The notes under the pieces are model-generated. The model saw only the letters and a program-made list of their open reading frames with translations. It had not been told where the DNA came from and searched no databases. Below, piece by piece: positions 1-11,193 of a stretch of 64,000 nucleotides of DNA. This DNA is from Cepaea nemoralis (lineage: Eukaryota > Mollusca > Gastropoda > Stylommatophora > Helicidae). The first letter of the stretch is position 1; every line of letters begins with the position of its first letter. The stretch is taken from contig JACEFZ010011711.1 of NCBI GenBank assembly GCA_014155875.1, positions 224,352 to 288,351 of the forward strand, in the 5' to 3' direction. A program made the position numbers and the translations under genes.

Positions 1-1420
1 CTGACCTTTCCAATGTTTCAGTATATGTGATTTTGCCTTGCCGCGTAATACCAAGTATTCTTCGCAGACACCGCATATGAAAGCTGTTTAAACGTTTCTC
101 TTGGTGTGAGTAAGTTGTCCAGGTTTCACTATCATAAAGAAGAGTACAAAGGACATACGCTTGATAGACCATGACTTTTGTTTTGGCAGTAAGCTTCCTG
201 TTCTCCCAGACTCATTTTTGTTAATCTGTTCATTGTTGTTGCTGCCTTACCAATCCTGATGTTAATTTACTCATCTAGGGATACTCTACTATCTACCTCT
301 GATCCTAAATATGTAAAATGTTGTACTATCTCTAGCTCGGCGTCGTCAATAAAGATTGATGGTACCCCATGTGCACCTTGTGACATAATCTGTGTCTTCT
401 TTTTGCTAATTGTTAAACCAAATGTAGAGTAAGCATTGGAGAATGCAGATGGTAGTCGTGGTAAATCTTCCACAGAGAAGCATCATCTGCAAACAGCAAC
501 TCTCTGGTCAGTTCCTTCTCAATTTTGGTCTTGGCCATCAATCTCTGAGCATTTTAGAGGCCCCCGTTTGAGCATGTGTAAATGTGTGCGAATGTATAAA
601 CCACCATCCTGATCACGAAAGGCATATTTCAATTGAAGTGAAAAGTATTTTCAAAGAGGGTGGGAGATAGTACACAGCTTTGCTTAACTCCACTCTTGAT
701 TTCAAATTCTTCTAAAGTTACACCATCAAACTTGATTACACCCTTCATTCCTGTGTGGTATGAGTCCACAATGTACATAAGAATTGGTTGGCAGCCAATC
801 TTCTTTAGTGCCGTGAACAGCCCTCACGACTGACCAAATCAAATGCCTTTATGAGGTCGATGACGGCAATAAACGGTGGTTTATTCTGCTCACGGCATGT
901 TTCTTGCAATGAGAATATCATATCAATGGTAGACCGGTTCTGTCAGAAGCCGCACTGTTATTCGGGGTAGACTTGATCTCCCAGGACTTGAAGTCTTCGC
1001 AGAACAAATCTGGCAAATACTTTCCCAAAACTACACAGAAGTGAGATACCCCCATAGTAGTTACAATCACTCCGATCGTCCTTGTTCTTGTAGAGTGTTA
1101 TGATGCTTGAATCTTTGAAATCCTGTGGGACTTGTCCTTCTCGCCAGCATAGCTCAGTTAGCTGGTGGATCAGTATAGTAAGTGTGTCTTGCCCACTCCT
1201 GATAACCTCTATTGGAATTCCATCCTTACCTGAATCAATGACAGATGAAAACAAATTCATTAATAGCACACTTAACTTATGGTATGGTGGGAAGTGTGTC
1301 CAGGTGGTCAAGAGTTGGTAGAGCCTCTATGGCGTTGAAGTCATCATCCACTAGTTTGGCCTCGCTTGAGTAAAGCTCCAAATTGTGCTCTACCCATCTA
1401 TTTTTTCCCCGCGTTTCCAT
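1..1420 (-). pseudogene. LINE reverse transcriptase fragment, decayed, runs off left edge
   Basis: Read on the minus strand, this is the RT domain of a non-LTR retrotransposon, the enzyme that copies element RNA at a nicked chromosomal target. The N-terminal palm starts near 1311 with a GKDGIP motif and continues through a FKDSSIITLYKNK-like stretch and a FGKVFARFVLRRL helix to about 958. An ATTR-like region follows in other frames (FRQNRSTIDMIF near 940). A FADDASL catalytic motif lies near 503-486 and FTYLGSEVDSR near 330-290. The region from 1 to 200 still encodes the RITRQGKITYTETLERSG-type C-terminal stretch, so the ORF continues beyond the window. Several frameshifts and stops show it is dead. 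The 5' side is cut off near 1420, where a SINE begins. The exact clade (RTE-like or related) is not resolved. Confidence 0.85.
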
Positions 1421-1424
1421 CCTG

Positions 1425-1655
1425 TTTTAGGATATTGCGGTCAACATCAGCATCTTTCAAATTTATGTTGATTTCTTGGATAGATTACGCTCATCGGCAC
1501 TCCACGACTCTCTGAGCGACCGGCTCCATACTCTCATAAGTAAATGGCGCGACTGGAACCGCTTCCAATTCTCGTGCACTCACGTCAACCACGAGAGTAT
1601 TCGGGGTTATGGAGAAAGCTGCTAACTCTCGACCTGAGAGACGGGCTCTACCCAT
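1425..1655 (-). mobile_element. SINE, diverged copy of the tRNA-derived family found five times here
   Basis: This copy aligns along its length with those at 17201, 18236, 37190 and 58169. Shared blocks on the minus strand are CTTTCTCCGTAA-like, GAGAAT.GG.AGCGGTTC, GAGCCGGTCGCTCAGA, GAGCGTAATCT and GATGCTGATGTTGAC near the tail. Its tRNA-like head is toward 1655 and its tail toward 1425, where it abuts the truncated 5' end of the RT pseudogene. It is the most diverged copy, and I saw no clear target-site duplication. Confidence 0.7.
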
Positions 1656-1744
1656 CTATCCAACTGTTATTTCTTATCAGTGAAGATTTGTCCAGTCAAA
1701 GCTTTCAGTGGTGCACTTCTTGTAACTATTGTCCACAGGCATAA

Positions 1745-2000
1745 CCGCGACCTTCTGCAGATATACATAACAAACATTCCCTTTTCTGTAAACAACAAAC
1801 ACCCCTCTGCATGTAAACGACCAAAATATCCTTTCATGTAAACAACAAAGATTCCTTAATAAATAAGCTCTCATTAGATATAAACAACAAACACTCCCTT
1901 GCATGTATACTACAAACGCTCTTATGAATGTAAACAACAAGCCCTCCCTTGCATGTAAACAACGAACACTCCCTTACATGCAAATATTCATTCCCAGGGT
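1745..2000. repeat. Degenerate minisatellite, unit about 25-36 bp
   Basis: About eight imperfect copies of a unit containing GCATGTAAACAACAAACAC followed by TCCCTT. It separates the SINE from the coiled-coil reading frame. Spacing and sequence are irregular, so this is an old array. Confidence 0.7.
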
Positions 2001-2148
2001 TAACGTCAATCATACATGTAAAAACTTTCTCATACTCACATTTGCCTCTCCTTTCTCAACCTGTTTCTGGACATCTTTCACATTTCCCTCACTGCCTGGC
2101 TCCATTGTATGCAACCTGGTCTCCATTGTTTGCAACATGGACGTCATT

Positions 2149-2691
2149 TTATCTTGACCTACAGATAAGACATGAAAACTGAGTGCTAGCACATAACCTT
2201 GTCTGCCAGGTTACCTGTCTTACATTTTCTATATCCCCATGTTTATTTCTGCAGTCATCAATGATTCCGTCAATTCTAGCATCTAATGCATCGATATTTT
2301 CTTTCACAGACTCCAGTAGGTTAGGTACATGAACAAGTTTCTCTGCGAGTTCTGCCTGAGATTCCATCTCTGCTTTCAGTCTGTTTTGTGCCGTAGATAT
2401 CTCCTCCAGCTGTTTCTCCAGACTTTGTAATCTTGTCTTGTGCTCTTGCTCTACTGCATCTCGTGTTTCACGGATATCACTGATTTGTTGTTTGACTTGT
2501 TTAAACCTTGAGCTGTGCTTCTTGTCCGACTCTGATAGTTTGGACAACAATTCCTTCAGTTGTTGATCAATGCCACTTTGTTGTTCAGCGACTTTTTCTG
2601 TTCTACTCCAAAAGGAGTACAAAGCCCCTTCTATGACTGCCATTTTGGCTAACACCGGTTTCAGCTGGTCTTCATCTGTGAATGACATCAA
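2149..2691 (-). CDS. Coiled-coil reading frame, possible LINE ORF1 or host exon
   Basis: An uninterrupted 180-codon frame starts at ATG 2691. From about residue 10 to 155 it is rich in E, K, Q and L with heptad-like spacing, for example SRFKQVKQQISDIRETRD and LQSLEKQLEEISTAQNRLK, so a coiled coil is likely. The last 20 or so residues look non-coding. Codon 158-159 is followed by GTAAGA (donor-like, about 2223), and a CTGTAG acceptor-like site lies at 2164-2159 before a second short frame (DKMTSMLQTMETRL). However, no donor/acceptor pair I tried keeps the frame. It could be a LINE ORF1 chaperone-like protein, because such proteins have coiled coils and LINEs flank it on both sides, or exons of an unknown host gene. 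I do not recognise the family. Confidence 0.4.
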   Translation of the reverse strand: MMSFTDEDQLKPVLAKMAVIEGALYSFWSRTEKVAEQQSGIDQQLKELLSKLSESDKKHSSRFKQVKQQISDIRETRDAVEQEHKTRLQSLEKQLEEISTAQNRLKAEMESQAELAEKLVHVPNLLESVKENIDALDARIDGIIDDCRNKHGDIENVRQVTWQTRLCASTQFSCLICRSR

Positions 2692-2984
2692 ACAACATAC
2701 TAATGATATCTAAACAAACATATATTATTTGAAAATGTTTTATTGTCATGACATCATCAACGACTGCAAATAGCAATGGCTAGATCGTTGGACATCACAG
2801 ACAACTGCAGGAGCTCTGTATTCACACGTGTAACAGCCCAACCCTAGAGACGACATCAGCAGCCTACACCCCAGGACGAGCACACAATCTGTAGACTAGA
2901 ATCATAACTCAAAGCCCCGACCACACACTTAAATCACGTGACTACAGACCATGATGCCATACTGGAAGCACTTCTGTGGACAGT
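2690..2984. other. No recognisable feature
   Basis: This AT-rich sequence lies between the coiled-coil frame and the 3' end of the CR1/L2-like LINE. I see no ORF, repeat or RNA signal that I can support. Confidence 0.5.
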
Positions 2985-5900
2985 AACAAACGAACGAACG
3001 AAAGTCTTTATTTTCAAAGGTTTAAGAATTGGGCACGCAGGCCCGTCTGACATTCTGCCCTTCTTCTCTATTTCCTTTCATACATTCTTTCATTCAACAT
3101 CACTTACGAAGCAAAATTTGACAACAAAAGAACAATAGCATTAAAACGCATGAAAAATAATCAATAACAAATGACTCACTGAGGCAGTGTTTAACATGGG
3201 CATTATAAATACCTAAGGAGGGTGTAACGTGCCATACATAAGGGAATGTCGTTTGAGATAAGTTACCATTATTGTCTTTTTGTGTTATTGTTTATGGGGG
3301 AATGTAGTCTGTACTAAGGTAGTGTTCAAACAGGTTGCGAATGTATGTATAATGATTGGTGGTGTCTTTGATTTCTTGTGGAAGATTGTTCCACAACTGA
3401 GCGGCAGAGTATGCTAAGCTTGTTTTATATAAGTCTATCCTAGGTTTAGGGACATGAAGTATATTTAGTCGTTCGCCATGTCTAGCGTTATATTTAAACA
3501 ATGGCCAAAGGTAGCTTGGAGCATTTTGAAATAGGATTTTGTGAATTAGTTTGGCCTTATTAAAAAGTAGGCGCTTGTGGAGTGGCAGTAACCGGAGTTT
3601 ATGTAGGTTAGAATTTCGGTAAACTTTTCACCATTAATTAAACGCACTGCCCTTTTCTGGAGTGAATATAGGCGTTTTGTTATTGATTGTAGTCTCGGCC
3701 TACAGCGACCTTTTGCAGTCAAAGGGGAATAATCCTAGTAATCTTTTACCCCTAAGGAAGGGGAGGACTAAGCCCTTGTGTTCTGGAAGGTTCGAGATAT
3801 ATTTGTACAGAAACTCTTGTTCCGGCCGCGCAGTCGCAGTGACCTAGCTAGGAACAGGGAGGAACTGATTGTTGATTTGGCCCAGCTGGCGAGAGGTTCT
3901 GTGTGGCTGCAGTTTGATATGAAGAAATGGTGCCCAGCGTCAAAGTACAGTTTAAAGACCGTCGACATTAAGTCCCTAGGTTGGACGAGGTCCCATACTT
4001 CAAACTGCATGACCGACTGAAAGGTAAGAGTGCTACCATTCTTAAATCGGTTGGTGTCGGAACGGCGATCACCCAAGGTTGTATATGGGAAGTATAGAAT
4101 ATCTTTCTTGTGTTTTCGTCAAGGAAAATTTTAATTTTGGCAAGTTGGTATACTTTTTTGGCTATTGTTTAACTAGAGCATGAACATGTGAGTTAAAGGT
4201 TATATTTTGATCTATGATAACACCCAGTGCCTTGTGCTCGGTGACACTTTCTACGTGCGTGCTGCCAATGTGCAGCTGAAGAGTTCTCTGCGAGTTTAGA
4301 GAAGTCTTTGCCTGGTTCCTATTAACATAGACTTTGTTTTAGTAATGTTAATTTGTATGCGGTTTGCATGACTCCAGTTAACTACACTATTTATTTCCTG
4401 TTGCAAGGATAATTCTAGCACATTACGATCAATAGTGTTTGTATATACTGTGCAGTCATCAGAAAATAGATCGCAGGACGACGACAGATTTAAAGGAAGA
4501 TCATTTATATAAATGGCAAATAACAGAGGGCCAAGAATAGACCCCTGAGGTACTCCAATATTAATGATAATGGCTTCAGATAAAGCTTTATTGTGTGATA
4601 CTACTTGCTTTCTGTCTAATAAACATTATTTTATTAATGTCACTATATTAAAGCTTACTTTCATTGTTTCTAGTATTTTAATTAGAATAGTATGATCTAT
4701 CATATCGAATGCTTTTCTAAAGTCTATAAACACCGCTCCACATAGAGTATTGTTGTTAATATTTTGATGCCAGTTTTCTATCATGTTTGTTAGTGCCGTA
4801 TGGCAAGAATATTTTGGCCGAAATCCTGACTGACTGTAAACTATCAGTTTATTGCGAACTAAGTGATCTAGTGTTGTTTTGTGGGTGTGTTTTTCTAGCG
4901 GTTTGGATAATGAGGATAATATGGAAATTGGCCTATAATTACTCATGAGACGATCGTCTAGAGGACCAGCTTTTAAATGAGAATACACTTTAGCGATTTT
5001 AAAGGCTGATGGGAAGTGACCTTTGGTGAGACATTGATTATATATAAAAGTTAGTGACTTGCAGATCACCGGTGCAGCATGGCGAAGGATCCGATTACTG
5101 ATTCCACCTAGTCCTGATGAGTTATTGCTTTTTAGATTAATGAGATGAGTAGATACTTCAGTGGTAGTCATTAGCGGTATGTTGGAGGGAATGTCTCCAT
5201 AGCATTTGTTCTCACAGAATGATGATAAAAAAGATATGTCATGAGGCGCATCTGGTATCAGCCTTCAGTTGGTTTATGTCGGACTGAAAGTATCTACTGA
5301 ATTGATCACATGTAACCTGATTTGATGGCAATGATTTTGATGATTTGTGTTTGTTTGTCAAGATATTAATTGCTTTCCATATATCTTTAGTGTTGGTTTT
5401 ATCTATTATTAAGTTCTTAAAATAGTTTTTCTTTTCCTTCCGAATAACATATTGAACTTTGTTTCTCAGACTACGGTACATAGTTAGATCTCTATTTTTA
5501 TGTGCCCTGTCCCGGTCGCTCATAAGTTCAACTACCTCCTGTGTGATCCACGGGGGCTTTGTGTGATGTTTAACACGAACTTCCTTAAATGGAACATGCT
5601 TATCAAATATACTTAGAAAGGTCTTTAGCCAGTGGTCCAGAGCATCGTCTGGGTCAGGAAGCTGGTAAACATAGTCCAGAGATGAGTTGAGCAAATCTTG
5701 TAAGAAGACGTCTCGATTGAAAGTTTTGTAATTTCTATATTTTATACTTATATGTTTGTGTTTTGGAGTTTTGGTTCCTCTTTTCGACCACGTGCAACAT
5801 ACTGGATAGTGATCGCTCATTGCATTAATAGGTACAGTACATTCTGTGATGTTGTCAGCACACGTAGTATAAATATGATCTATAAGTGTTGCAGATGATT

Positions 5901-6452
5901 TAGTGATTCTAGTGGCTTGTTTGACTAACTGTTGGAAGTTATATGACTCTATTATGTTTTCCCATGTTTTGTTTGATTTGTTAGTGTCTATGTTGAAGTC
6001 ACCCTGCTATATTATTTCCCTAGCATTACTAAAGACTACATGCATCATAGTGGTGAATTTTTCATACCAGATATTTCCTGCACTGGGGTTTCGATAAAGA
6101 TAGCCAACTACTAGCGGTATGCGATTTTGAAGTTTAACCTCAAGCCATACACACTCAATCTCAAAGGTTTCAAAATCTAGCCTGCGGTGGGCGTTAAGCG
6201 AGTTGGAAATATAAACTGCAATACCTGTCTCTTGTTTCTGATAGGGATCTCTTCTAATGGTTTTAAAACCTCTGATAGCGATGTCATCATCTGAGATGTT
6301 ACCATTTAATCGACTTTCTCTAACGCCGAACATGTGAAATTTTGATTAAGTATAAGTGATAGTTCGGGCAGCTTCCCTAATAGATGGCATATGTTTCCAT
6401 GCCCGATTCTGAGCCCATTATTCCTGAGCCAGTGTTCGTACTTATTAGACAT
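2985..6452 (-). pseudogene. Nearly full-length CR1/L2-like LINE ORF2 with compact 3' end
   Basis: On the minus strand, ORF2 may begin at ATG 6452 (MSNKYEHWLRNNGLRIGHGN). It has an AP-type endonuclease domain (ESRLNGNISDDDIAIRGF, about 6310; SDHYPVCCTW, about 5820), a linker (5700-5240) and an RT domain with NYRPISILSSLSKPLEK (about 4900), SGFRPKYSCHTAL (about 4820) and VFIDFRKAFDMIDH (about 4720). The catalytic box near 4465 reads FSDD, so both aspartates remain. It ends LSTDYIPP at 3292. Several frameshifts break the frame. Only about 190 bp separate the stop from a conserved 3' tail at 2985-3100. That tail has an AATAAA signal (3012-3007, minus strand) followed by TTCG repeats. The same tail recurs at 24.89 kb and 27.37 kb. 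The 5' end meets a CA microsatellite. Confidence 0.9.
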
Positions 6453-6486
6453 TTTAACAATGCGTAATCACAAGTTTAAAAGCAAA

Positions 6487-6939
<453 letters not shown>

Positions 6940-7245
6940 CATGTGCCCTGCAAATGACTTCAGAGGTTAACGCACCTCCACATCTCTCTCGATCCTTGTT
7001 TCTATGACTCAAATTTATTGATGATATTCCTCCATGCCACAGTCTCAGTCCATCCAGCATCATTTGTCTTGATTGCCTCTGCCTCTTACACCACTAATCT
7101 TTCGTATTGTCAGATTGGTAACCAATGCCTCCCTGATCATGTATTACCAAACGTGTCTTTTTTTAAAAAATAGTTTTGTGTAACGTTCTAGTTTCATTAG
7201 CCTCGTTCAGGCATTCGTTGTTAATTACACTCAATATATAAGTGG
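6940..7245 (-). pseudogene. LINE RT C-terminal fragment (same family as 57.6-59.1 kb)
   Basis: The minus strand encodes NEANETRTLHKTI near 7235, then a decayed GRGxxxxxMMLDGLRLWHGGIS-type stretch near 7070-7030. It ends in a GATGATG-like tail near 6945. The same order (ANETRTL, MMLDGLRRWHG, short GAT-rich tail) appears at 58180-57597, so both belong to one LINE family. Only the last 90 or so codons survive. Confidence 0.7.
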
Positions 7246-7329
7246 GGGATTCAAATGAAAACCTTAAATGTTTTATTTTTAGGGGAAACTATTCTGAAAA
7301 GTTAAAGAAAAAATGTATCATTTTTCTAT

Positions 7330-9030
7330 GTAGACATCACTGCGTTCAATGCAAATCCTCCGGTGCCGATAAAATGCTTGGATTCCTGTAGAAAAAATGT
7401 CTGTGGGTCGCGTGTAGTAATCACTCATGCACTACCTGCTGTAGCTCTTCATCTGACTGAAACGTCTCCAAACGACCCTTTTAGTTGTCCAAACAGGTGG
7501 AAATCACTTAGGGCTAGGTCTGGCGAGTACGGGGGCTGTGATCCACACTGACTATGGAGATATTCGATGGTTTCAAACGTTAGCACGGGCAGTATGGGGT
7601 AGAGCATTGTAGGACACATTTATTCAAAAGTCCACGTCGTTTGGACATGACTCCAGGTCGAATATGATTCCTGAGAAGATATGTATACGTATCTCTAGTG
7701 ACAGTTTTCTCTCCTGCCATGGTAATGCTTTAAATATAACACCTCGTTCATCCCAAAAGATAATCAGCTGCCATGAGCCGGTTGGACATAATAGCAGGTT
7801 ATCAGTAACATAGATAAATTAGACAGTAAGAGAGATGATTAATTACGGGGAGCCAGAGGAAACGGATACACCGGTAGACGGCTGAAGATAGTAACCAATG
7901 AAAGACCAAGGTGGAGGCCACGTGATCAGAAGGGGGAGAAGGACCCACGAACAAAGAGAGTCAGTCGGAGATCGGACGCCATCACAGACAGATCGGAAAA
8001 CGGAGAATAGAGCCGACAGTGCAGCCATCGAGCGTCTGGAGAGATTAATGGCAGAAAAGCAAGTCACTCTACATCTTTAAAGCTGGCGATGATGGCTGAT
8101 AAATTCACCACCGCGACCAGGCGGCGATCATGAAAATTCGACCACTAGGTCCAGCTGTGTAGTCTGCGGGCAGTTGACTGCCTGTAATAGTCTGAGGCCA
8201 CGTTAAGCGGGGCAGGCGTAAGTAGTTGTTATAATAACTAGTTTTTCGGGGCTAACGTGCAATATGTTTAATGGCCAGAGTGCCGATGTCGCCAAACTGG
8301 ACAGTTAGTGTTGAGAAAATAAAGTGTTATATGATGCCAGTCTACAACTCATAAACAGACGTTACTTCACATGTTTTGTGATACACACGTTTTGTGATAA
8401 CTGCCAACGCCGATTACACGGCCCCTAAAGGCGCGTTGGCATCAGCATAAACTTCCCTACAGATGGCTGCTAGCGAACCTTCTTTGGTTTCGATGAGGAG
8501 GGATGGCGCCATTCCTTGCTCGCTCTCTTTGTTTCTGACTCGTGTTAGCGAACCCGGGATTCATCTCCAGTAACAATTCTTGATAGAAAACTATGACCTT
8601 CTGCTTTAAAGCACTGCAACGTTTCGACAAGCATCAATGCGTCGTTGTTTCAATTCGGGAGTTAGCTGACTTGGCACCCGCCTTTAAGACTCTTTGCGGT
8701 ACTGTAGCACATTATGGATGATGTGCAGTGCTGAACATTGATTGTTGTGCGATAATATGACACACAGTCAATCGGTAGTTTTCCTGTACGAGGCCTTCAG
8801 ACTGCTGTAATCGACTCTGGGGTTACTATTCGGTGTGCCTGACCCGGTCGGGAACGGTCACAGAAGTCACGCCGTTTTGAAACTTCCTACTCTATCATAC
8901 ACTTGCTGGTCTGACAGGCATATATCACCATACGAGAACTTCATTCGCTGATGAATTTCTATAGGTTTCACCCCTTCACTGATCAACATCGGATAAAAGA
9001 ACGCTGCTCTTTTTTGGTGCACATCAAAAG
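7330..9030 (-). pseudogene. Mariner-type transposase, inactive, interrupted by a solo LTR
   Basis: This is a cut-and-paste DNA transposase of the mariner superfamily, read on the minus strand. The N-terminal helix-turn-helix part is visible from about 8990 (EGVKPIEIHQRMKFSYGD, then LSDQQVYDRV). The first catalytic Asp lies in RIVTGDES (about 8575). FWDERGV and NHIRPGVMSKRRGLL follow at about 7755-7650. In the second catalytic box the usual HDNARPHTA reads YNALPHTA (about 7600), replacing the Asp with Tyr. The third box reads PPYSPDLALSDFHLFG (about 7530). Subtracting the 673-bp LTR and one target copy leaves about 1.02 kb, the expected size for roughly 340 residues. Frameshifts and stops are present as well. 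Terminal inverted repeats were not identified. Confidence 0.9.
7769..8441 (+). mobile_element. Solo LTR inserted in the mariner transposase
   Basis: The element starts TGCCA and ends TGGCA (5-bp inverted termini) and is flanked by a 5-bp direct repeat TCAGC at 7764-7768 and 8442-8446. An AATAAA signal lies at 8318-8323, about 120 bp before the plus-strand end, as expected for an LTR in this orientation. Removing the element and one TCAGC rejoins the transposase frame as GKFMLIIFWDERGV. A 5-bp duplication fits Ty3/gypsy or BEL elements. No internal element DNA remains, so it is a recombined solo LTR. Confidence 0.88.
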
Positions 9031-9049
9031 TGATGCGGTCATCAATAAA

Positions 9050-10260
9050 CAGTCCTTATAACTTAACCGTGTTCGTTTGCACTGTGATGTCACGTGCACA
9101 ACACTTTCGACAACCTTAATAACAATATTGGCAGGTTACAAGACAAGGCATGGTTACTGTAATTTCTATCACAGTTTTAAGTTTTTAATTAGAGGACCTC
9201 AGGTATATGGAGTTATCCATGCCTTGTCACCTTCAGCACTTGACCTAGGCGTGTCATTATATAAATCATTCCAACATCAGAGACCAACCTGCAGGTTGAA
9301 CAGACTCTGTTGACTGTCTGTGGGATGTTGTCGCTGTAGAAGCTAGTGGTGCTGCTGGCTGTCTGTAGGATGTTGCTGGAGTAGAGGCTGCAGCTGTTAT
9401 TGACTGTGATGTCAGATCTAACCAAGAATGGAGGAACCAGACAAATAAATCCACTACTGGCAACGATCACAGAAACAGTAATCATACTTTACAATTTGGG
9501 TCAAGGGACAATGTACTTGGACACGATATCTCCATAAGTTCCTCCAGTCTAGTCCAATACATCACACACGGATATCTCTATAAGTGATCCAGTCCCCACC
9601 CCTTCCCCGTCCCCCATACATCATAGCATGGGTCTCTCAGCACAGTGCTCGAACTCCGCACATAGTGCCGGCGAGAATCCTAACATGTTTATACCAGAAT
9701 CACACGTCATATACTTATTCTTTTATGGGTAGGTTTTCTCATTTCAAAATGTTGTCTGCGCAGTGGCCTTTTCGGCATGCTCCTCACGATGTGCCATTGG
9801 TGAGGCATAGCTATCACGAGCCACGAGCACGTGGGTTTTCCTCGTTTTCACCCTTGTCAGAGAATGTTAGACGTCCGATTCACTACACCAGTATTTGTGG
9901 GGAGTCTAGCATTATTTTCTTATTGTGTGTAAATAATTTGCAGTCCTCACATTAAATTCAAACACGTCAGTACAAGACAGAGGCGAACACCTTTTCTTCT
10001 CCGCCACACATTTACATATGGATAGAGGCTCAAGTCTGTACCCACATGTACATGTCCTATATGTCTAAACGTTCCTTATACCAGCCTCTGATCTCCTCCA
10101 TAATAAATCCATACACACACAATGACTAACTGTACCATTTCCAAATCAATGGCATATTGTAGTCTTTCCAATTGAACTACTATCGATTGCTTTTCAAATT
10201 CCTGGCCAGCCTCTGCTTGTCCTTCTAATTTCTAACCACTCAAATCTTCAATCACATCTC
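9050..10260. other. Unassigned sequence
   Basis: No conserved protein or RNA is recognisable. A 90-codon minus-strand frame ending at 9213 begins with a hydrophobic stretch (MITVSVIVASSGFICLV) but contains a duplicated segment of about 42 bp (9300-9390) and has no support as a gene. Confidence 0.4.
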
Positions 10261-10261
10261 A

Positions 10262-10500
10262 ATCATGCTCTTTCATTGGTTGATCCAAGATATAGTGGGA
10301 GTATCAGCCTAACTGCTCTTTCATTGGTTGATCCTAGGATATAGTGATAGTGCCAGCCAGCATATCTGCTCTTTCATTGGTTGATCCTAGAACATAGTGA
10401 TAGTTCCAACCAGTCTATCTGCTCTTTTACTGGTTGATCTTAGGATATAGTGGTGGTGCATAAAGCTCATATATGCCCTTTCATTTATCTAGTGATAGTA
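10262..10500. repeat. Degenerate minisatellite, unit about 60 bp
   Basis: Four to five imperfect copies of a unit containing CTCTTTCATTGGTTGATCC and GATATAGTGATAGT. The copies are diverged. Confidence 0.75.
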
Positions 10501-10635
10501 TCAATCAGCATGTTTACTGTTGTATTGCCTGGGTGACTAAAGTATGGACTTATGCAGGGATTCCAAAGATTGCCTGCGCGCTGGACCTGTGTCAACATTC
10601 TAAATGACGCAAAATGAATAAATTAATTGATTGAT

Positions 10636-11114
10636 CTAGGAACCGACATCACAGCATTTGGGGCATTCCCATAGGCGCTCCGTCTCCATCCTCAGCAGCC
10701 AGCGAAGAGTCCCAACACCAATAGTACCAATAGCATTCTGATTTTATGTCCGTCTCGCCTTTCCTCTGAGCGTCCAGCGTCGGCCAGATCCCCTCGTCAC
10801 TCCTCGCTGCCTCATTCTTGCCAGACCATGATGATCCATTTGCTTCTCCGAGGCGTCCACGTGCTCCCACAAGGCCGCAACCATGTCTGCCTTATCATGC
10901 ATCAATACTCCACCAAGTTTTGTCGAGCCAGCCAGTCTGTCCGCCTGTTCATTCCCCACCACACCGGCATGTCCCGGAGAAAAGATCCAGGCGATGCTTG
11001 CCACCCGTGTCCTACGAAGTGAAGCAAGCCAAGCCACTCTGCACGAAGCATGGCTGTCCTCAGCTTCCTCAGCATGGCTTTCTGAGTCAGTTACAATCAC
11101 GATGTGTGTGTGTG

Positions 11115-11149
<35 letters not shown>

Positions 11150-11193
11150 GTATTCTCGATCCAGCGGAAAGCTGAAGTGACCGCCTCCACGTC
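10636..11193 (-). pseudogene. 3' part of the I-like LINE: RNase H C-terminal half and ORF end
   Basis: The minus strand encodes VEAVTSAFRWIE, then IVIVTDSES (the RNase H Asp box), FSPGHAGVVGNEQADRLAG (the C-terminal His/Asp box) and, after a frameshift, LWECPKCCDVGS before a stop at 10636. This is exactly the part of RNase H missing from the LINE segment at 13990-16960, which has the same orientation. A GT/CA microsatellite (11102-11149) lies inside the domain and adds a Thr-His run. I interpret it as the other half of one element split by the insertion at 11194-13989. The alternative is a second copy of the same family. Confidence 0.8.
11102..11149. repeat. (GT)n microsatellite inside an RNase H domain
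   Basis: A GT run with one interruption (GTTGTG). On the minus strand it reads as a Thr-His stretch inserted between the WIEN and IVIVTDSES segments of the RNase H pseudogene. Confidence 0.95.

Noticed and set aside
2159..2223. A 65-bp GT...AG intron joining two coiled-coil exons
   Set aside because: All donor and acceptor pairs tried leave the second frame out of phase, so the join is not supported.
9213..9485. Possible secreted peptide with a hydrophobic N-terminus
   Set aside because: The frame is short and spans an internal tandem duplication. Overlapping frames are equally open and no homologue is recognisable.
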